Shown: positions 33,901 through 46,482, numbered from the stretch's first letter. The stretch is 64,000 bases of DNA from Smallanthus sonchifolius (GCA_023525975.1 CM042021.1:106623501-106687500); one strand, 5' to 3'. Made by a program: numbers and translations. Notes: generated by a model from the letters alone, not told the origin.

Positions 33901-34480
33901 AAGTTATTTTAGGGTTTGGATTTTGCAATATAACAAGACTTGACAGATCAATTTTTTTTATATTATGTTGCAAATTGATGGAGGCCATGAAGGTGTTTTA
34001 TGAATATTAATGTTATTAATCTTAATTATTATTTGTAGTGTAAATCTTGTGGAAATTATCTTAGGAGAAAAGTTCTTACTGATTTGATTATCATATAAGT
34101 ATTAAGAAAATTTTAGGAATATAATTTAAGAGACTTTATCCTAATTGGGAAAGACATGGACATATTTTTCTTTCCTATCTTCCTGTACGATTTGGATAAG
34201 TTTTTGATGTTGGACATTAGACAAAGTTATAATATGCAGTTATGTGATTGGAGTTTTTCATCTTCTTTTCTGGACTATCTCCATCATTGCCTTCATTTAA
34301 TTTTTGAGAATCACCAAAGAAGTAGCTAGAATTCTGTGTTCTGGTCCATTTTTGCGATGAACAATCTGTTATATTATGTACAAATATGAAAAAGATAAAT
34401 TACATGATCTCATGGAAAGGCAGAAACTTGGAGGTTACATTATAATAAATTAATTATTTTCACTACAAGTTTTTTATGTG
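33901..34480. other. spacer, no gene recognised
   Basis: AT-rich sequence with intron-like composition between the PIF-type element and a short exon-like patch. Confidence 0.5.
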
Positions 34481-34500
34481 ATTTTTTTGTTTGTTTGCAG

Positions 34501-34650
34501 TGAAGTCAAATATTGAATCTCGGATCAGAGCTGCTCAAGCTACTAAATAAGCCTTACTCGAGAGTGCAAAGTCTGTTTTGCAAACGAGACGCTATACAGA
34601 AAGAAAGATAGTAGAAACGGTTTTTTACTTTCTTAACAATCTTTAGTAAC
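34501..34650 (+). pseudogene. exon-like fragment of an unidentified gene
   Basis: After TTTGTTTGCAG (acceptor-like, ends 34500) the plus strand reads VKSNIESRIRAAQATK, a stop, then in frame ALLESAKSVLQTRRYTERK and FYFLNNL before the next stop. The acceptor-like start, the codon-like composition and the single internal TAA suggest a captured or decayed terminal exon. I do not recognise the parent gene. Confidence 0.3.
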
Positions 34651-34823
34651 CTGATCTGCAAAGTCACATGTTTATTAATTATTAATTCATTCCCTATGTC
34701 TTTGTTCGGATGAAAAGAACGCTAATCATGGATGACAACCTGTTTATTAATTATTAATTCGAAATCGAGTACTTTTTTTTAATGTAATCTAGATGAATCC
34801 TTATTTCTGGAACTGCATATTAT

Positions 34824-34897
34824 TTTTATATGTGTAGGACATGACGGTAGTTTGCTTTTATTTTATATGTGTAGGACATGACGGTAGTTTGCTTTTA
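34824..34897. repeat. 37-bp perfect tandem duplication
   Basis: The unit TTTTATATGTGTAGGACATG plus 17 more bases is present twice, back to back (34824-34860 and 34861-34897). Confidence 0.92.
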
Positions 34898-35226
34898 TGT
34901 AACTCTTGTTCGTTATATCAACGTAAGCGCTCGTTACATTGATGTAATTACGGACCTCTGAAAAAAAAAATATTTTGGACGAAATTATAATGGAATTAAA
35001 GATAAAAATGTGACGGTTTAATGGAGCAATCTTTATAAAAAAAATAACAAAGTTTAAAAAAGGATATAAAGATTAAAAAAAAGAGGTGAATCTTTTTTAT
35101 TAAAAAATAAAAGAAATGGATGGTTTTTAAGTGTGACGCATGTAATACTCTAGTTTAACCTGATTTTTTATGAATGGATGAAATGTTTAAATTGCCCTTT
35201 TCATATTAAGTAATATTAGTTACACA

Positions 35227-35694
35227 CATGGTTGTAAAAATCGCGTCTAAGCGTCGATTAGTCGCTAGGCGCCCGGTCGGAGACTAATTTTGGCCAAATC
35301 GCTTCATTAATCGCTAGGCGGTCCTAGGCGGCCCTAGGCGGCCCTAATCGGACCTAGTCGGCAAAAAATCGGCCACTTCCCGTTTTTCCGGTGATATTCC
35401 GGTAGGGTTCCGGCGAGATTCCGGCAGATTCCGGTGAGATTCCGGCGACTTTCAGACAAATTTCCGACGATTTTCAGTTTAGTTCTTGTAATTTTCAGCT
35501 TCTTTAAAAAATGTGTGTGTGTATATATCTAATTTTGAAAATTACATATAAAAATGTGTGTATATATATAAAAAACTGAAAATTACATATAAAAATTCCA
35601 ATCCGATTAATCCCGCCTAGGCCTTGATTAATCCCGCCTAGGCCTAGGCCCCACCCCACCGCCCGACTAGCGCCTAACGATTTTTACAACCATG
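35227..35694. mobile_element. hAT-type MITE
   Basis: Perfect 17-bp terminal inverted repeats CATGGTTGTAAAAATCG…CGATTTTTACAACCATG and a perfect 8-bp duplication GTTACACA (35219-35226 and 35695-35702). CA…TG ends with an 8-bp duplication indicate hAT. Subterminal sequence is rich in CTAGGCGG and CCGCCTAG, which are inverted copies of each other. It has no coding capacity and is less AT-rich than its surroundings. Confidence 0.9.
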
Positions 35695-35702
35695 GTTACA
35701 CA

Positions 35703-36186
35703 TGAAATGATCTTGTGAACTTTTAGCTTTTTCCACCATTGGATGTGGGTTAAAGAGTTTACACATTAATGTATGGTTAACAAAGGAACTCAACCCAAAC
35801 GGCTAAGAATTAAAGTAGAAATAACGACAAAATACTTTTCTTTTATCTACAGTGGAGTGTCGGATGAATAATTATATATATATATAGGGTCTTTTAATAA
35901 CTCAATGTTATTGTGTTAACCCAATTAAATTCGTTAAAATCAATCCAAATCACTATTTTCTTTTTTGAATAAAATTATACACCAATACAACGTCATATTC
36001 TTTTTTGCATTTTTTGTAAATTCGCAAAGGTAAGGGGAGTTTACACTAGTGTAAAGATTTGCTGTAATAATATAAAATATAAGTTTTAGCAAAAAAATTA
36101 CATTGGTGTAAACTTCCCTTACACTTGTGAATTTATGAAAATGAAAAAATATTACATAGGTGTAAACTCCCCTTACACTGGCGTAA
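35703..36186. other. spacer with inverted GTGTAAACTCCCCTTACAC motifs
   Basis: Copies of a GTGTAAACTYCCCTTACAC motif lie near 36105-36125 and 36160-36180, and an inverted copy near 36030-36056. The same phrase resumes immediately right of the Gypsy element at 48577, showing that the two flanks were once continuous. Confidence 0.55.
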
Positions 36187-37233
36187 TGTGACACCCACAT
36201 CCTGGATCACCTAAGATGTCGGTCACTTATCGGATTTACTCATTAACATATAGTAATCAGAGATCATACACAACGGAAGACTTTAAACACATTGCTTTAT
36301 TTCATATAAACTTGTCTTATGTACATTCTAAAGAAAGTACAACATTAAACTATGCCAGTCTTCAAAGAGATCGATGCCAGATAGTTTAGCCCGTTGCCTG
36401 GTCAGCTTACGCTGGTGAGTTCAAATTTTTAATCAAAGTATCTTTGATCCGTACAAATGGTTTGTATATGAGACGTTTCAAAACATTACCCTTACATTGC
36501 ACATAAGTCTTGCCCAAACATAACATTTATTCTTGCACAATTTACATCTTATTGAGGTTCATGAACCTATCAAGTGGTCGTCACCACTTTCCATTACCTT
36601 TATAAAGGGTCCCCCGTTACATATCACAAAGGAATGTAATAGTCCGCATTCAATTCGTCCCCTTTCGGAGATATAGCAATCACTGCCCATAACTTGCAAG
36701 ATATTATATGGGGTTTGGCCATACATGACAAAACATTCCTTTACAGACCATCACGGTCAAAACATTCTTTCTATGTCAATGCAATCACTGCCAATGACAT
36801 CTTTCATTATCACTTATCATGGTAAACCAAGACAAGTCTTAAAACATTTACTTGTCAAAACCATTTTCTTTTCATAACCTTTGCAATGTGAAATCATGCC
36901 AAAAGGCAAGTTTCCTTTCAAACCATTCCTTTCAAAACTAGTCCTTATCTTAAATCCTCGTAACGGTTTCTCTATAGTATATCAAAGAAGTTTATATATA
37001 AGGTGTACCAGCGGCGTACCCACCACCCCTTTGATACTTCATGAATACTATGTTACTTGGTTTTAAGGTTTAGACAATGTTTATGACCATTTCCTCTTGC
37101 AACATCATGGTTACCAGCCCAAATCATTTAAATCAAGGGCATATAGTATCTATGTAAAGCATTTCATATCATGTGCATCATGCCCAAAACATTTAAAAAC
37201 GTTTAAAAGGGGGATCATAGAACTCACCTCTAA
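36187..37233 (-). repeat. partial 3' LTR of the old Gypsy element
   Basis: Aligns with 46777 to about 47850 of the intact LTR, with a short deletion near the TTTAGCCC region. The remaining 730 bp of the LTR are missing and coding sequence follows directly, so the junction is a deletion. Confidence 0.8.
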
Positions 37234-37486
37234 CTTCCTTGGTCGACAAACCATATTCATGAGATCCATGAATCCGGCAGGGGCATTAGTCAAACAAAAT
37301 GACATTACTAAGAACTCATAGTGTCCATATCTTGTACGGAAGGGAGTCTTTGAAATATCTTCATCTCTAACATTCAACTGATGATACCCTCACCTTAGGT
37401 CGATTTTAGAGAACGAGTTCGCTCCTTTTAGTTGATCAAACAAGTCATTGATCCTAGGTAACATATATTTATTGTTGATAGTAAGT
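37234..37486 (-). pseudogene. Gypsy reverse transcriptase fragment
   Basis: Minus strand reads LTINNKYMLPRINDLFDQL, ANSFSKIDLR, a stop, GYHQLNVRDEDISKTPFRTR and YGHYEFLVMSFCLTNAPAGF. These are the classic Gypsy fingers and palm motifs up to and including the region before the YVDD box, which is absent. The first catalytic aspartate (KIDLR) is present. It is cut on one side by the LTR junction and on the other by the LTR inserted at 37487. Confidence 0.85.
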
Positions 37487-40010
37487 TGTAAGACCCCGAC
37501 CCGAGCATCCTACAGTTGGTTCTCATAACGGGTAATTCTCTTTAAAATAAAAATGTTATAAATAAAACTACAGCGGGAGTCTTTCTAAAAACGTTAATTA
37601 TTATGTCATTACATTTACCTCAAGAATGCCTGCACACCAATCCGAGTAGCACCGCTCCAAAGCCAAGATACGCCGATCCTAAAGCTCACCTGCAACACAA
37701 CCTAACGTACACACAAAGTCCGCTACGCTGAGTGAGTTATAATAGTTTAATTTAAACAAAAGCTATCTCGTTACATTTAATATTTACCTCCACTCAGGAC
37801 CCTCCGGTCCTAAATAAAATAGTTTTGACATTTATTAACAAATATATAACCCCTGTTATCTTACAACATCACATAACAGTTCGTCGCCCATTACCCATCC
37901 CACCATTATAACCCCATATATCTCTCCTACACGATTCACATCCTTCTACACTAGTTACTCGTCGTATTAACTCGAAAACCTGGTAACACGATAAATCCAT
38001 AGACACCGACTTACTCAGCCTTAACTAAGGCTCCCACAAATCGACTGACACGACAGTTATAAACACCACATCATAATCCCAACACAATGGTCAATCTAAC
38101 TATACTCGCCTCATCAATATTATCTACACATCACATTAATAATATCCCACGCACAATAAATATAACTTAATACTTGTATGCAATTTAACACATATACATA
38201 TGCACACAAACACATAACTCGTCACTGCACCCTCGTCAGGGTTACCCTCGTCAGGGCGTACAACACACCCCGAGCTCATCATCAACCTGTTAAATATTGT
38301 CACCATTGGTGACTTCCCGAATGACTTAGTCCTTCACAAATCCCATTTGCCGTGTCATAAAAACCGCGATGCAAACACAATGCACGCTGTGCCACAATGA
38401 CACAAAACACACAACACAAATATAGGCACATAATATCACACTTCACTTACATGACCCGTTAACTACACCTGCACTTCACACAAAACACTAGAATAACGTA
38501 TCATACACGTATTCATAAGCGTTTAGCTTATATCCCGACTCACCCCGACTAACCCTTAACACTACCCACATTAATATCACCTCCTATCCCTAGCTCATAT
38601 GGTCATTTAGACACCCCGTAGACCTTCTGATTCATTAATAAATATTATAGTCCATAAACACCTCAGGTTAAAACCCAAAACTCTTGACACATTTAATAGA
38701 TTAAACATCGCTTATAAGCATGTACGATAGCCCCAAAAACAGTAAAACATTTAAAATAATAGGGGATTAGAAACTCACAGATATGAAGATCCAACTCTCG
38801 TACTGCAATGGTCCCCTTGTACGAACCCGAACCTGCCACGTATGATCACACAGTCAGAGTACGTCCTAGACATGTGTTAATTACGTATAAGTACAAATGT
38901 TCCTGATACTCGTCTCATTTTCACATCCCTTGCATCCATGAAAACACCCTAATCCATGTGTCCGCTCAAACCGGGTTACCCTGGACCCGTTTGGAACCCA
39001 CATGCATGCACGTTCACGTGCCATGCAAAACTTTAGTCTTATTGGTCACATGTGCACGAGCCGAGACTCTCATTCACATCTAAACCTTTCCATGCAAACC
39101 CTAGGTTCCCAAAACCCTAATCGGGTGTGACACGTTTCCATTCTCTCCCCGTCCACCACCGTGAACCACCACCACCATGAACCACCACCATGAACCACCA
39201 CCACCGGATATCACTTATCAAGCGTCACTCGTCGAGTACCATTATCTCATTTTTCCTTTCGAGTTATCCCCACGTTCCTGTGAACCTTTCTAGCCGTAAA
39301 AACCCCTAATCGGGTTGCCTCATCATGTCCAAACACCAACACCACCCTTCATCCGCCGTCCGCCATCGCGGTACATCGTCTCAGCCGTCTCTAGCTGCTT
39401 CATGGCACCACCATTGCCGCCTCGTCGTCTCAGCTATCACCGAAACCACCTACACCTGTCACCCTCCTCTCTCTCTAGTCTCCTTCTCGGCCATCGGCCT
39501 CCACACTACTCCGTCAACACCGTCAGGCGCCACTATCACGCGCCACCATCACCAACACTGTCGGCCACCGCCATCTCAGTCCGTCTCCCTTCGTCGCTCG
39601 CGGCCAAGTAACGAATCAAAACCCTAGTCGGGTTTCTCTACCATGCATGCAAACAAACACAAGTATAACGTAAATGAATAATACCTTGCCTTCGTATGGA
39701 GTTCCTCCGCTCTAGACCATCGCAAATTCACCGTCGCCGGCCCCTCTTGAACTCCGGCGTCTCTCCCCCTCTCGTCCACTGCTGTTGTCGTGCACACCTA
39801 GGCCGAATGGCCTAGGGTTTATGCTTAAAGTGGTTTAAATACCATGCGCCAGTTACGCTTTGGGACCTTCCCAATCCACCTCGCGCGTTTCTATCCCGAA
39901 CTATCCCATAAACGACCGACCGCCCCCTTTTTATATTAAAATGCCCTTTCGTGACTGATGTGGCTTGGATGGTCTATAAAATATACCTAATTTAACCTAC
40001 CCTAGACACT
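37487..40010 (-). mobile_element. LTR of the 49764-52316 family, minus orientation
   Basis: Begins TGTAAGACCCC and aligns along its length, inverted, with 49764-52316: for example the CTACGCTGAGTGAGTT phrase near 37726 and the GCATGTACGATAGCCCCAAAA phrase near 38727. It interrupts the reverse transcriptase fragment. The right end (expected GGGATGTTACA near 40035) is missing, so it is truncated there. Several proline/histidine-rich open frames near 39315-39627 are chance products. Confidence 0.65.
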
Positions 40011-40049
40011 CTAGTTAAACTCTAGACTATCCTAAATACTAGAGCACAA

Positions 40050-41358
40050 TGATAGGCAAGTGTACCTATCGAGTGCAGTAAATACTGAACCAATCACGAA
40101 GGCTCGACCCTTCGCACCATTCCCATTGTTATTGTTATTTTTGCCCTGATTGTTGTTGTTGTCATTTCCATTACCATTACCATTCTTTTTCAACTTTGGG
40201 CAATCCCTCTTGAAATGCCCTTCTTTCCCGCACTCAAAGCAGCCTTTAGGTGCTTCACCAGGTTGTGTCTATTTATTGTGAAGCTATCCTCTATAGTCTT
40301 TGGCCGAATGGCCCATCTTACCACACCGCTGGCAGCAATACTTGTCACATGGTCCATTATGGTGAAAACACAATTGTTGCATTTAGGGTACTTTCCAGCA
40401 TATGTACCCTAGTTCTGACCTGAAGAGGTAGACTGATTAAAGGTCTTAGTAGGTTCATACCTACGTTGTAACTGCTGCGGGGGCGGGTTGGACTGAAAGG
40501 ACTTAAAATGAGTGTTGTCAAACTTTCGCTTGTTGTCAGTAGTCTTTGAAACCGCACCTCTTGGGGGTACGGTGCCTTGAGCTACCACCTAATCAGTCAA
40601 CTTGTGAGCCAGCCTGATAGTCTGCTGGATAGTGGTAGGGTTAGAAGATGTCACCATACTCTGAATCTGAGGGACTAGACCCTCGATATACTTTTCAATC
40701 CTCTTGTAGGCTGGTGTCACCATTTGGGGGCATAGAATTGCCAATTCGTGCGAACGAGTAGTGTAGGCTTCAATTTCAGAACCTTCCATCTTGAGGTTCT
40801 AGAATTCACCCTCAAGTTTCTACACCTCGTTGCTGGGACATTACTCTTCTCACAACATGGTCTTGAACTCTTCCCGTGGCAGTACATTTGCCATCTCCAG
40901 ACCCAACATCTGCACCTGGGAGTTCCACCACGTAAGGGCTGGGCCCTCAAGTGTACCAGATGCATATTTGACTTGGTTGACCTGCAGACAATTGCACATT
41001 GCAAATACTGACTAGACCTTTTCCATCCAGCGGAGCAAACCAACTGCTCCTTTAGCACCATTAAAAGTGTGGGGCTTGCAATCCATAAAGGTCTTGAAAG
41101 TACAGGTCTGTTGGTTATTGTGTTGACCTGGATTGGAAACATAGATATTGTTTAAGGATACAAGATTCGGAAAAAAATTCAGAGTAGCATTGTTCTGCTA
41201 GGGTCGATAGATTTACCTCCAACATTTTGTACGGCTTGGTTGGCTGCCACAGCTTCAGCCACTCGTTCATTGATGAGTGCAGTGAGTTCGGCTGTGGTCA
41301 TGTTGATGTTACCACGACCACCATTACGTCTACCGCGTCCACGACCACGTCCAGACAT
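40050..41358 (-). pseudogene. Gypsy Gag, frameshifted
   Basis: Starts at MSGRGRGRGRRNGGRG (41358) with MTTAELTALINERVAEAV. Later frames give SGTLEGPALTWWN-like capsid sequence, then GEFWNLKMEGSEIEAYTTRS, HELAILCPQMVTPAYKRIEK and ALSAGKKG near the knuckle region, then an asparagine-glycine-rich tail ending AKGRAFVIG. This is the retrotransposon Gag pattern seen intact at 58164-59399. At least three frame changes and a truncation after GRAFVIG leave no usable product. Confidence 0.82.
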
Positions 41359-41613
41359 GATCTTTACATTCACAAATACAATAATGAGAAAAATATATCG
41401 CATATTATCAGCATACAAGTATAAGTAAACAAAAGAAAACTAAACCACAACATCTAATATTTCAATAATAATCCTTGATTAAATAAATTGTAAAGGCTAC
41501 AAAGTAATTTCAATCAAAACATTATATCTAGAAACATCTATTGGATGGGAACAACCATGCCCATCTAGGTTTAGAAAGAAAAGAAATAAATAATGAAGAT
41601 AAACTATCAAATT

Positions 41614-42256
41614 CCACTGCCTGAAGTCACATCTGATTCGGCATCAACGTCCTCAGCTGGTTCCCCCTCGGACTCGACATCCTGTGCATCTCTTGTTGGA
41701 TTGGCAGCCTCAAGTTACGCCTCCAGCTCCTCAATCCTAGTCTTAGCTACTCCAAGGTTAAACTGTAGCACATTCACATGGGTCTCAAACTCCTGGAATG
41801 CTGCCACCAGGTTGTCATGCACCTTGTCACTCTCTCCTAGATCCGCTGTCAGTTTCTCAATCTTCTGGTCAGCTTAACTTCCTCACTGCAACAACCAGGT
41901 AATCTTGCCCGCATCATCGCGCATGTTTCGGATCTCCCGGTCCATCTTTGCTACAAAGGCAGCAAAAGCCTGCTCTAGTGTATATGGTAGGGGTATTAGG
42001 GTTTGCGAAGAAGAGGGAGTGTCAGCAACGTGCGTGGGTGGGGCCTGCTCCTGACCATGTCAGGATACCAATGCCAGTCCTGCATGTTGTCCCTGACACG
42101 CACAGTAAAGGGCTCTTCGTACACCACGGTGTTGTCAATAGAGTTAAGTCGACGCCTCTTAAGTTCGGGTGAAGGTACGGTAGGAACATCGGGTTGCTGG
42201 TTAGCTGGGGATGTAGGTGGAGTCGACATTCTTGTAATGCAAGGTGTAAGTGCCAT
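41614..42256 (-). pseudogene. extra ORF upstream of gag, coiled-coil protein
   Basis: Between the primer site and gag the minus strand encodes a second protein. It begins MSTPPTSPANQQPDVPTVPS and continues LKRRRLNSIDNTVVYEEPFT and DNMQDWHWYPDM. After a frameshift near 42045 it reads LEQAFAAFVAKMDREIRNMR and, past two stops near 41877, a heptad-like KIEKLTADLGESDKVHDNL with AKTRIEELEA, ending in an acidic tail. Extra 5' ORFs are known in Ogre/Tat-type Gypsy elements, but I cannot assign this one. The function is unknown. Confidence 0.5.
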
Positions 42257-42351
42257 GTTTGAATGTTTGTGCCATGTTTGAATGTTTGTGCCATGTAACT
42301 AATGCATTGTGTGTGGTTATAGTCTAGTATGCAATCCTATTTCTCTATAAC

Positions 42352-42367
42352 CTGGCTCTGATACCAA
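42352..42367 (-). other. primer-binding site, initiator Met tRNA type
   Basis: The minus strand reads TTGGTATCAGAGCCAG two bases from the LTR end, an essentially perfect match to the initiator methionine tRNA complement. Confidence 0.85.
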
Positions 42368-42369
42368 TC

Positions 42370-44690
42370 TGTCACACCCCCAAATTCCACCTGCGACGAT
42401 CCGCTGCGGGGGCCGTGACAAACCAGGATCCCAGTCATTAGTCATATCAAACGACACTATATGAATTTAATAAAAACCATTAGATACTCAAAGTAAATGC
42501 GGAAACGTCAAGTAAAATATTTAATGCGCAAAACAAACGCGCCCAAAACCAAGTTGTTTAAAAGCAAGTAAATAGTTTAAATGTTTGCAATAATAAAGAA
42601 CTCTCATGCATGTCCTAATCGTGTACTTGTGCCTTAGCAACCTGAGAAAACATGTTAAGAAAATGTGTCAACACTAGGTTGGTGAGTTCACAGGTTATAG
42701 TTATAATTAGTGTTTGCTAGATAATGTACATTCTACATATATCAATAGGTAGCTAACCTATGTTCAAGTTACTAAAGCGCTCGCAACCGAAGCTGACTGT
42801 TTGTGTTTGATGCCTTCCACCATGTCTATCAACAATGGTGATGTGTTAGGTCAATTTTACACCCGTTTGAGCTCCAGTCAAGTTGGTGCGACTAATACGG
42901 GTGGGGTTTGTCAAACCCAGTAGTACTACCCAAGATTACCTCGCTAATTCCATATTAAACGGTTCGATGTGTAAGGACTTTCATGATAGGTGTGACGCTT
43001 AGTTTAACAGGTGATATATAAGAACTATAGAATCTACTATTTGTGTCATGTTTTCTCCCCTAGTTTAAAACAGAAAAGTGGCCGTGAAACTCACCTGAGA
43101 TGTGCAGAATGTAGCAAATAGCACTAGAATAAGGAATGCAACAAAACCACAAATAGATTGCAAGTGAACTGATTACGGATGCCCTAGAATATGATTGTGA
43201 TAGTTAGGCACACGTAAGGATATGTGACGACAACACGGGAAGATCGGACATCCTAAATACGCTTATGATTAATGAAAAGGAACCTTGTCACTGGGGTTAA
43301 GAAATCCCTATTTTGATATCTAGTAAGAACGTGATATGCGTGAAACACAACTAGATACGAGGTGGACAATTTACTACATAGTAAATAAGACATTTTTGTG
43401 AGAGAAATAATTGTTAAAACGATAATATAGATAAATATATTATTTTTATAAATAAAATGATAGTTAATTTAAATAGAAAATTAATCCCGAGCACACGATC
43501 GTTTTCTGGTAACAAATCGAGCTAATATAATATTAACGTAATATAGGGATGAGTTTTGTATAACATAATTGCCTAAAAATCGCTCAAAAAAAAATAAAAC
43601 AGTTGGTGAGGTTCGAACCCGGGTCTCACCCACAACAACACAACACACTAACCATTCCCGCCCGCTAGGGTATCGCATCATATGATCGGTTCTATTTTTT
43701 TTAACATCTAAAACCCTGTGAGTTTCACCTCCTTATAAAACCCGATCCAAACCACCCCAAATTTCATCGATTTCAATCGCGATTGAACTCGAAAGCTTGG
43801 GGGTTTTGTCAATCAGTGACTTGCGAGTCCGATGATGTGGTTAATTGCAAAATCATCAACTTTAAATCGATTAATTCCTTGTTCAAACAACCGAAACCCT
43901 AGGTTTTGAACTCGAAATCAAATTGGTTTAATTCGATAAATCTGGAAGTTGAATTCATAGGGCTTTCAATGATTGGAGGATCGCGAAGCTATTTGAGTAA
44001 TTTAATTGGATTGAAACAAGGTCTAGGTTACAGTTCGATTACTATGTTCATACGATGAACCCTAGAATTTGTTCGTGTTCAATTCAGTGTTGTAAGCCCC
44101 AATTGAGTTAGGGCTTTTGTTCTAGACATAAGAACGAAGCTATAGGTATGTTCAATTACCTGGATTGATGTCGAATTAATGGGGTTCGACTAAATCAATT
44201 TAAGGCTTCAGGTTGGTAGGTCTCCAGTGACTCCGACTGCTTCTCCGGTGAAATTGATGTGGGAAAACTGATCAGAGGGACTCGTCTAGTGTGTGCAGAG
44301 TGATTGATCTCAAAATTGATAGGCCAAATGATCGAATTGAGAGGTTTTAGTTCCGGGTTCGACGGTTTCTTTAACTCGTGATTAATGTGGTTAAATGACA
44401 ATCATAGGGGATGTTAAAACGCATGGCAACGGTTCAATGATGATCGATATCATCAATGTTACGCCTAACAGTCGCGAATTTGAACATGCTTTGGAGTTAC
44501 AGGTTGAATTTAGATCAAGAACATCACAGTTTGACTTTTAAAAGTCAACATATCGAGTTTTGGTTATTTGCACAATCAGTCCCTGTAGTTTTCTATATAT
44601 ATGTGTGAGTTCTGGCAGTTTTAGTCCTTGAGGATTCTAACTGGGCTAACTGGGTGAGATAACGGAGTTTGGGTTAACGGTGTTAACCTT
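42370..44690 (-). repeat. 5' LTR of the nested Gypsy element, right end uncertain
   Basis: On the minus strand it ends …GGGGGTGTGACA beside the primer site. It contains a tRNA-like box A/box B segment (43605-43670) and a region reading AGTCCCTGTAG near 44577, as seen near the start of the other Gypsy LTRs. The distal end is not certain. Confidence 0.6.
43605..43670 (-). promoter_or_regulatory. tRNA-like RNA polymerase III boxes in an LTR
   Basis: Minus strand carries TAGCGGGCGGG (43667-43657, box A like) and GGGTTCGAACC (43620-43610, box B). The spacing of about 36 bases suits an RNA polymerase III internal promoter. Confidence 0.45.
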
Positions 44691-45468
44691 AAATTGTCGA
44701 ATTTCACACAAACGCACATTAAGCAACCTAATATGCATCTATACATGAAAGACATTCATAGAGACACATATGGAACCATAATCAATCACAAATCAGATCT
44801 AAATACGCATACACATCATATCAATTGCAATCAAGTTCGCTACTTTAATATTAAACCATCAACAAGAATCCAAAAACCGAATAAAATCCCAAAATCACAA
44901 AGTATTCATCAAAACCTAGGTAGTTGAAGAATCTAGCCAACCATCAAGTTTAAAAACATCAAAACAGAAGAATCAAACATAGATACCATGGTTTCAATTC
45001 TGGAAAAGTAAAACAAAGAAAGATAACGTAAACCGGAAGATGTAATCGACCCGATATATGATCTCCCACTTCAATCCACTCTTCCAATTGATCCTAGATC
45101 CTTCCTCCTACTTGAAATCGCCAAAAAGCTTGGTTCTTTACATCTGGAACTCGATAATAAACCCTTGGATGGTTCCAATCTTTTAAATATTCTAATTAGG
45201 TTAAAAAGCCCGAATCTGCACGTTTTCGCTTGTTGCGAAGCACGAATGGCGAATCCCTCGCGTAGCGCTAAAGACAAAAGAGTCGGGGAAACTTTTCTTG
45301 CCCTTGGATCTTCACGTGTCACGAATGGGGGTCCCCTATATCTTTGAGTGTCGCTAAAACTAGATTTTTGAACTCAGCTCGTCGAGATACCCCAAATCCG
45401 TATATTATGGGCCCCGTAACTCATTTTCTAGCCCGAGATATGCCCTTATGAAGTTCGGACTCTTGTAA
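44691..45468. other. unassigned retroelement-like sequence
   Basis: No clear coding region. It joins the nested LTR on the left to the truncated gag of the old Gypsy element on the right. It may be LTR or leader sequence of a further element. Confidence 0.35.
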
Positions 45469-46482
45469 TCACCTTCTTCTTCCATCATGATTCTTCCCAA
45501 TGGTGGTACACGTCGTGACACCACTTGTAGTCACCTTCTTCTTCAATCCACCTTCATTCTGCTTCTTCTGGCCCTGAGAACTCTCGGGCCACTTCCTTTT
45601 TGATTCCACTGGGCGGGAACCATAAACTTCGTCGTACATAGTCAAAGCAAGTTGTACAGCGGATCGATATCTTTTCAATTCCGAAGTCTTTACTAACCTT
45701 CTAATCTCATATGGTAACCCTTGTACGAATCGCTTGATGCATACTGACTCAGGAGTCACCAAATGGGGTACCAAACGAGCCATTCTATTGAATTTAGTAG
45801 TATACTCGCGGTGAGTCATACTACCAGCTTCTAACCTGAGAAAATCTCTCTCGAGGTTGTCCATTTCGTTATCTGGACAGAACTCCTCAATCAACAATCT
45901 ATTTAGTTCCTCCCAATACATCCTGTCAATAGCCTTCTCACCCATGGCTATTACCAGATTCTCCTACCAACATAGTGCCTCTGATACGAATGAGTAAGCT
46001 GCGTATTTTACCTTCTGATCGTCTCTGCATTCACTAATCTTAATTACCGCTTCAATCTCTCAGATCCACTGATGAGTGACCGTGGCATCCTTCGTACAGT
46101 CAAAATTCGGAGGACTACCATCCTTAAATGCTTTGTAGGAGCATCCATTCCTCCCTTTCTTCACGGGTCTTACTTCATATGATTCATCATATTCGTATTC
46201 GTAGAGCCCATCGTCGTCTACATTCTTAGTGACCTCTTCTGTCTTATCCTTTTTCCTACTTTCCTCTAGGCTAGCCAATAAGATAGGCAAAGTCATAACT
46301 AACACTTTAGCCACAGCCATATCTATTGCATTCTGTATTTGTGGCTCAACTACCGGTTCGTTTCTTTCCACATGTTCCCTAGTCTCTATTTCAGGTTCGG
46401 CATTTGCGGTAGACGATACCTGCCTTCTAGGAATGTTAGCATTAGTCTTTCCTCCTTTCTTACTTTTTCCACCACCGACCAT
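45469..46482 (-). pseudogene. Gag of the old Gypsy element
   Basis: Starts MVGGGKSKKGGKTNANIPRR (46482). The N-terminal part has a helical ALES-type segment and an acidic patch; the core shows EEFCPDNEMDNLERDFLRLE, REYTTKFNRMARLVPHLVTP and FVQGLPYEIRRLVKTSEL. This is the Gypsy retrotransposon-gag pattern. A TGA at 46060-46062 and a TAG near 45967 interrupt the same frame; both fit single transitions (CGA to TGA and TGG to TAG), typical of decay of methylated cytosine. The sequence ends before any zinc knuckle because of the junction near 45460. Confidence 0.85.

Noticed and set aside
39315..39627. Proline/histidine/serine-rich ORFs
   Set aside because: They lie inside an LTR and are not conserved in the homologous LTR at 49764-52316.
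45071..45347. Overlapping ORFs on both strands
   Set aside because: No family motif; the region is probably LTR or leader sequence.
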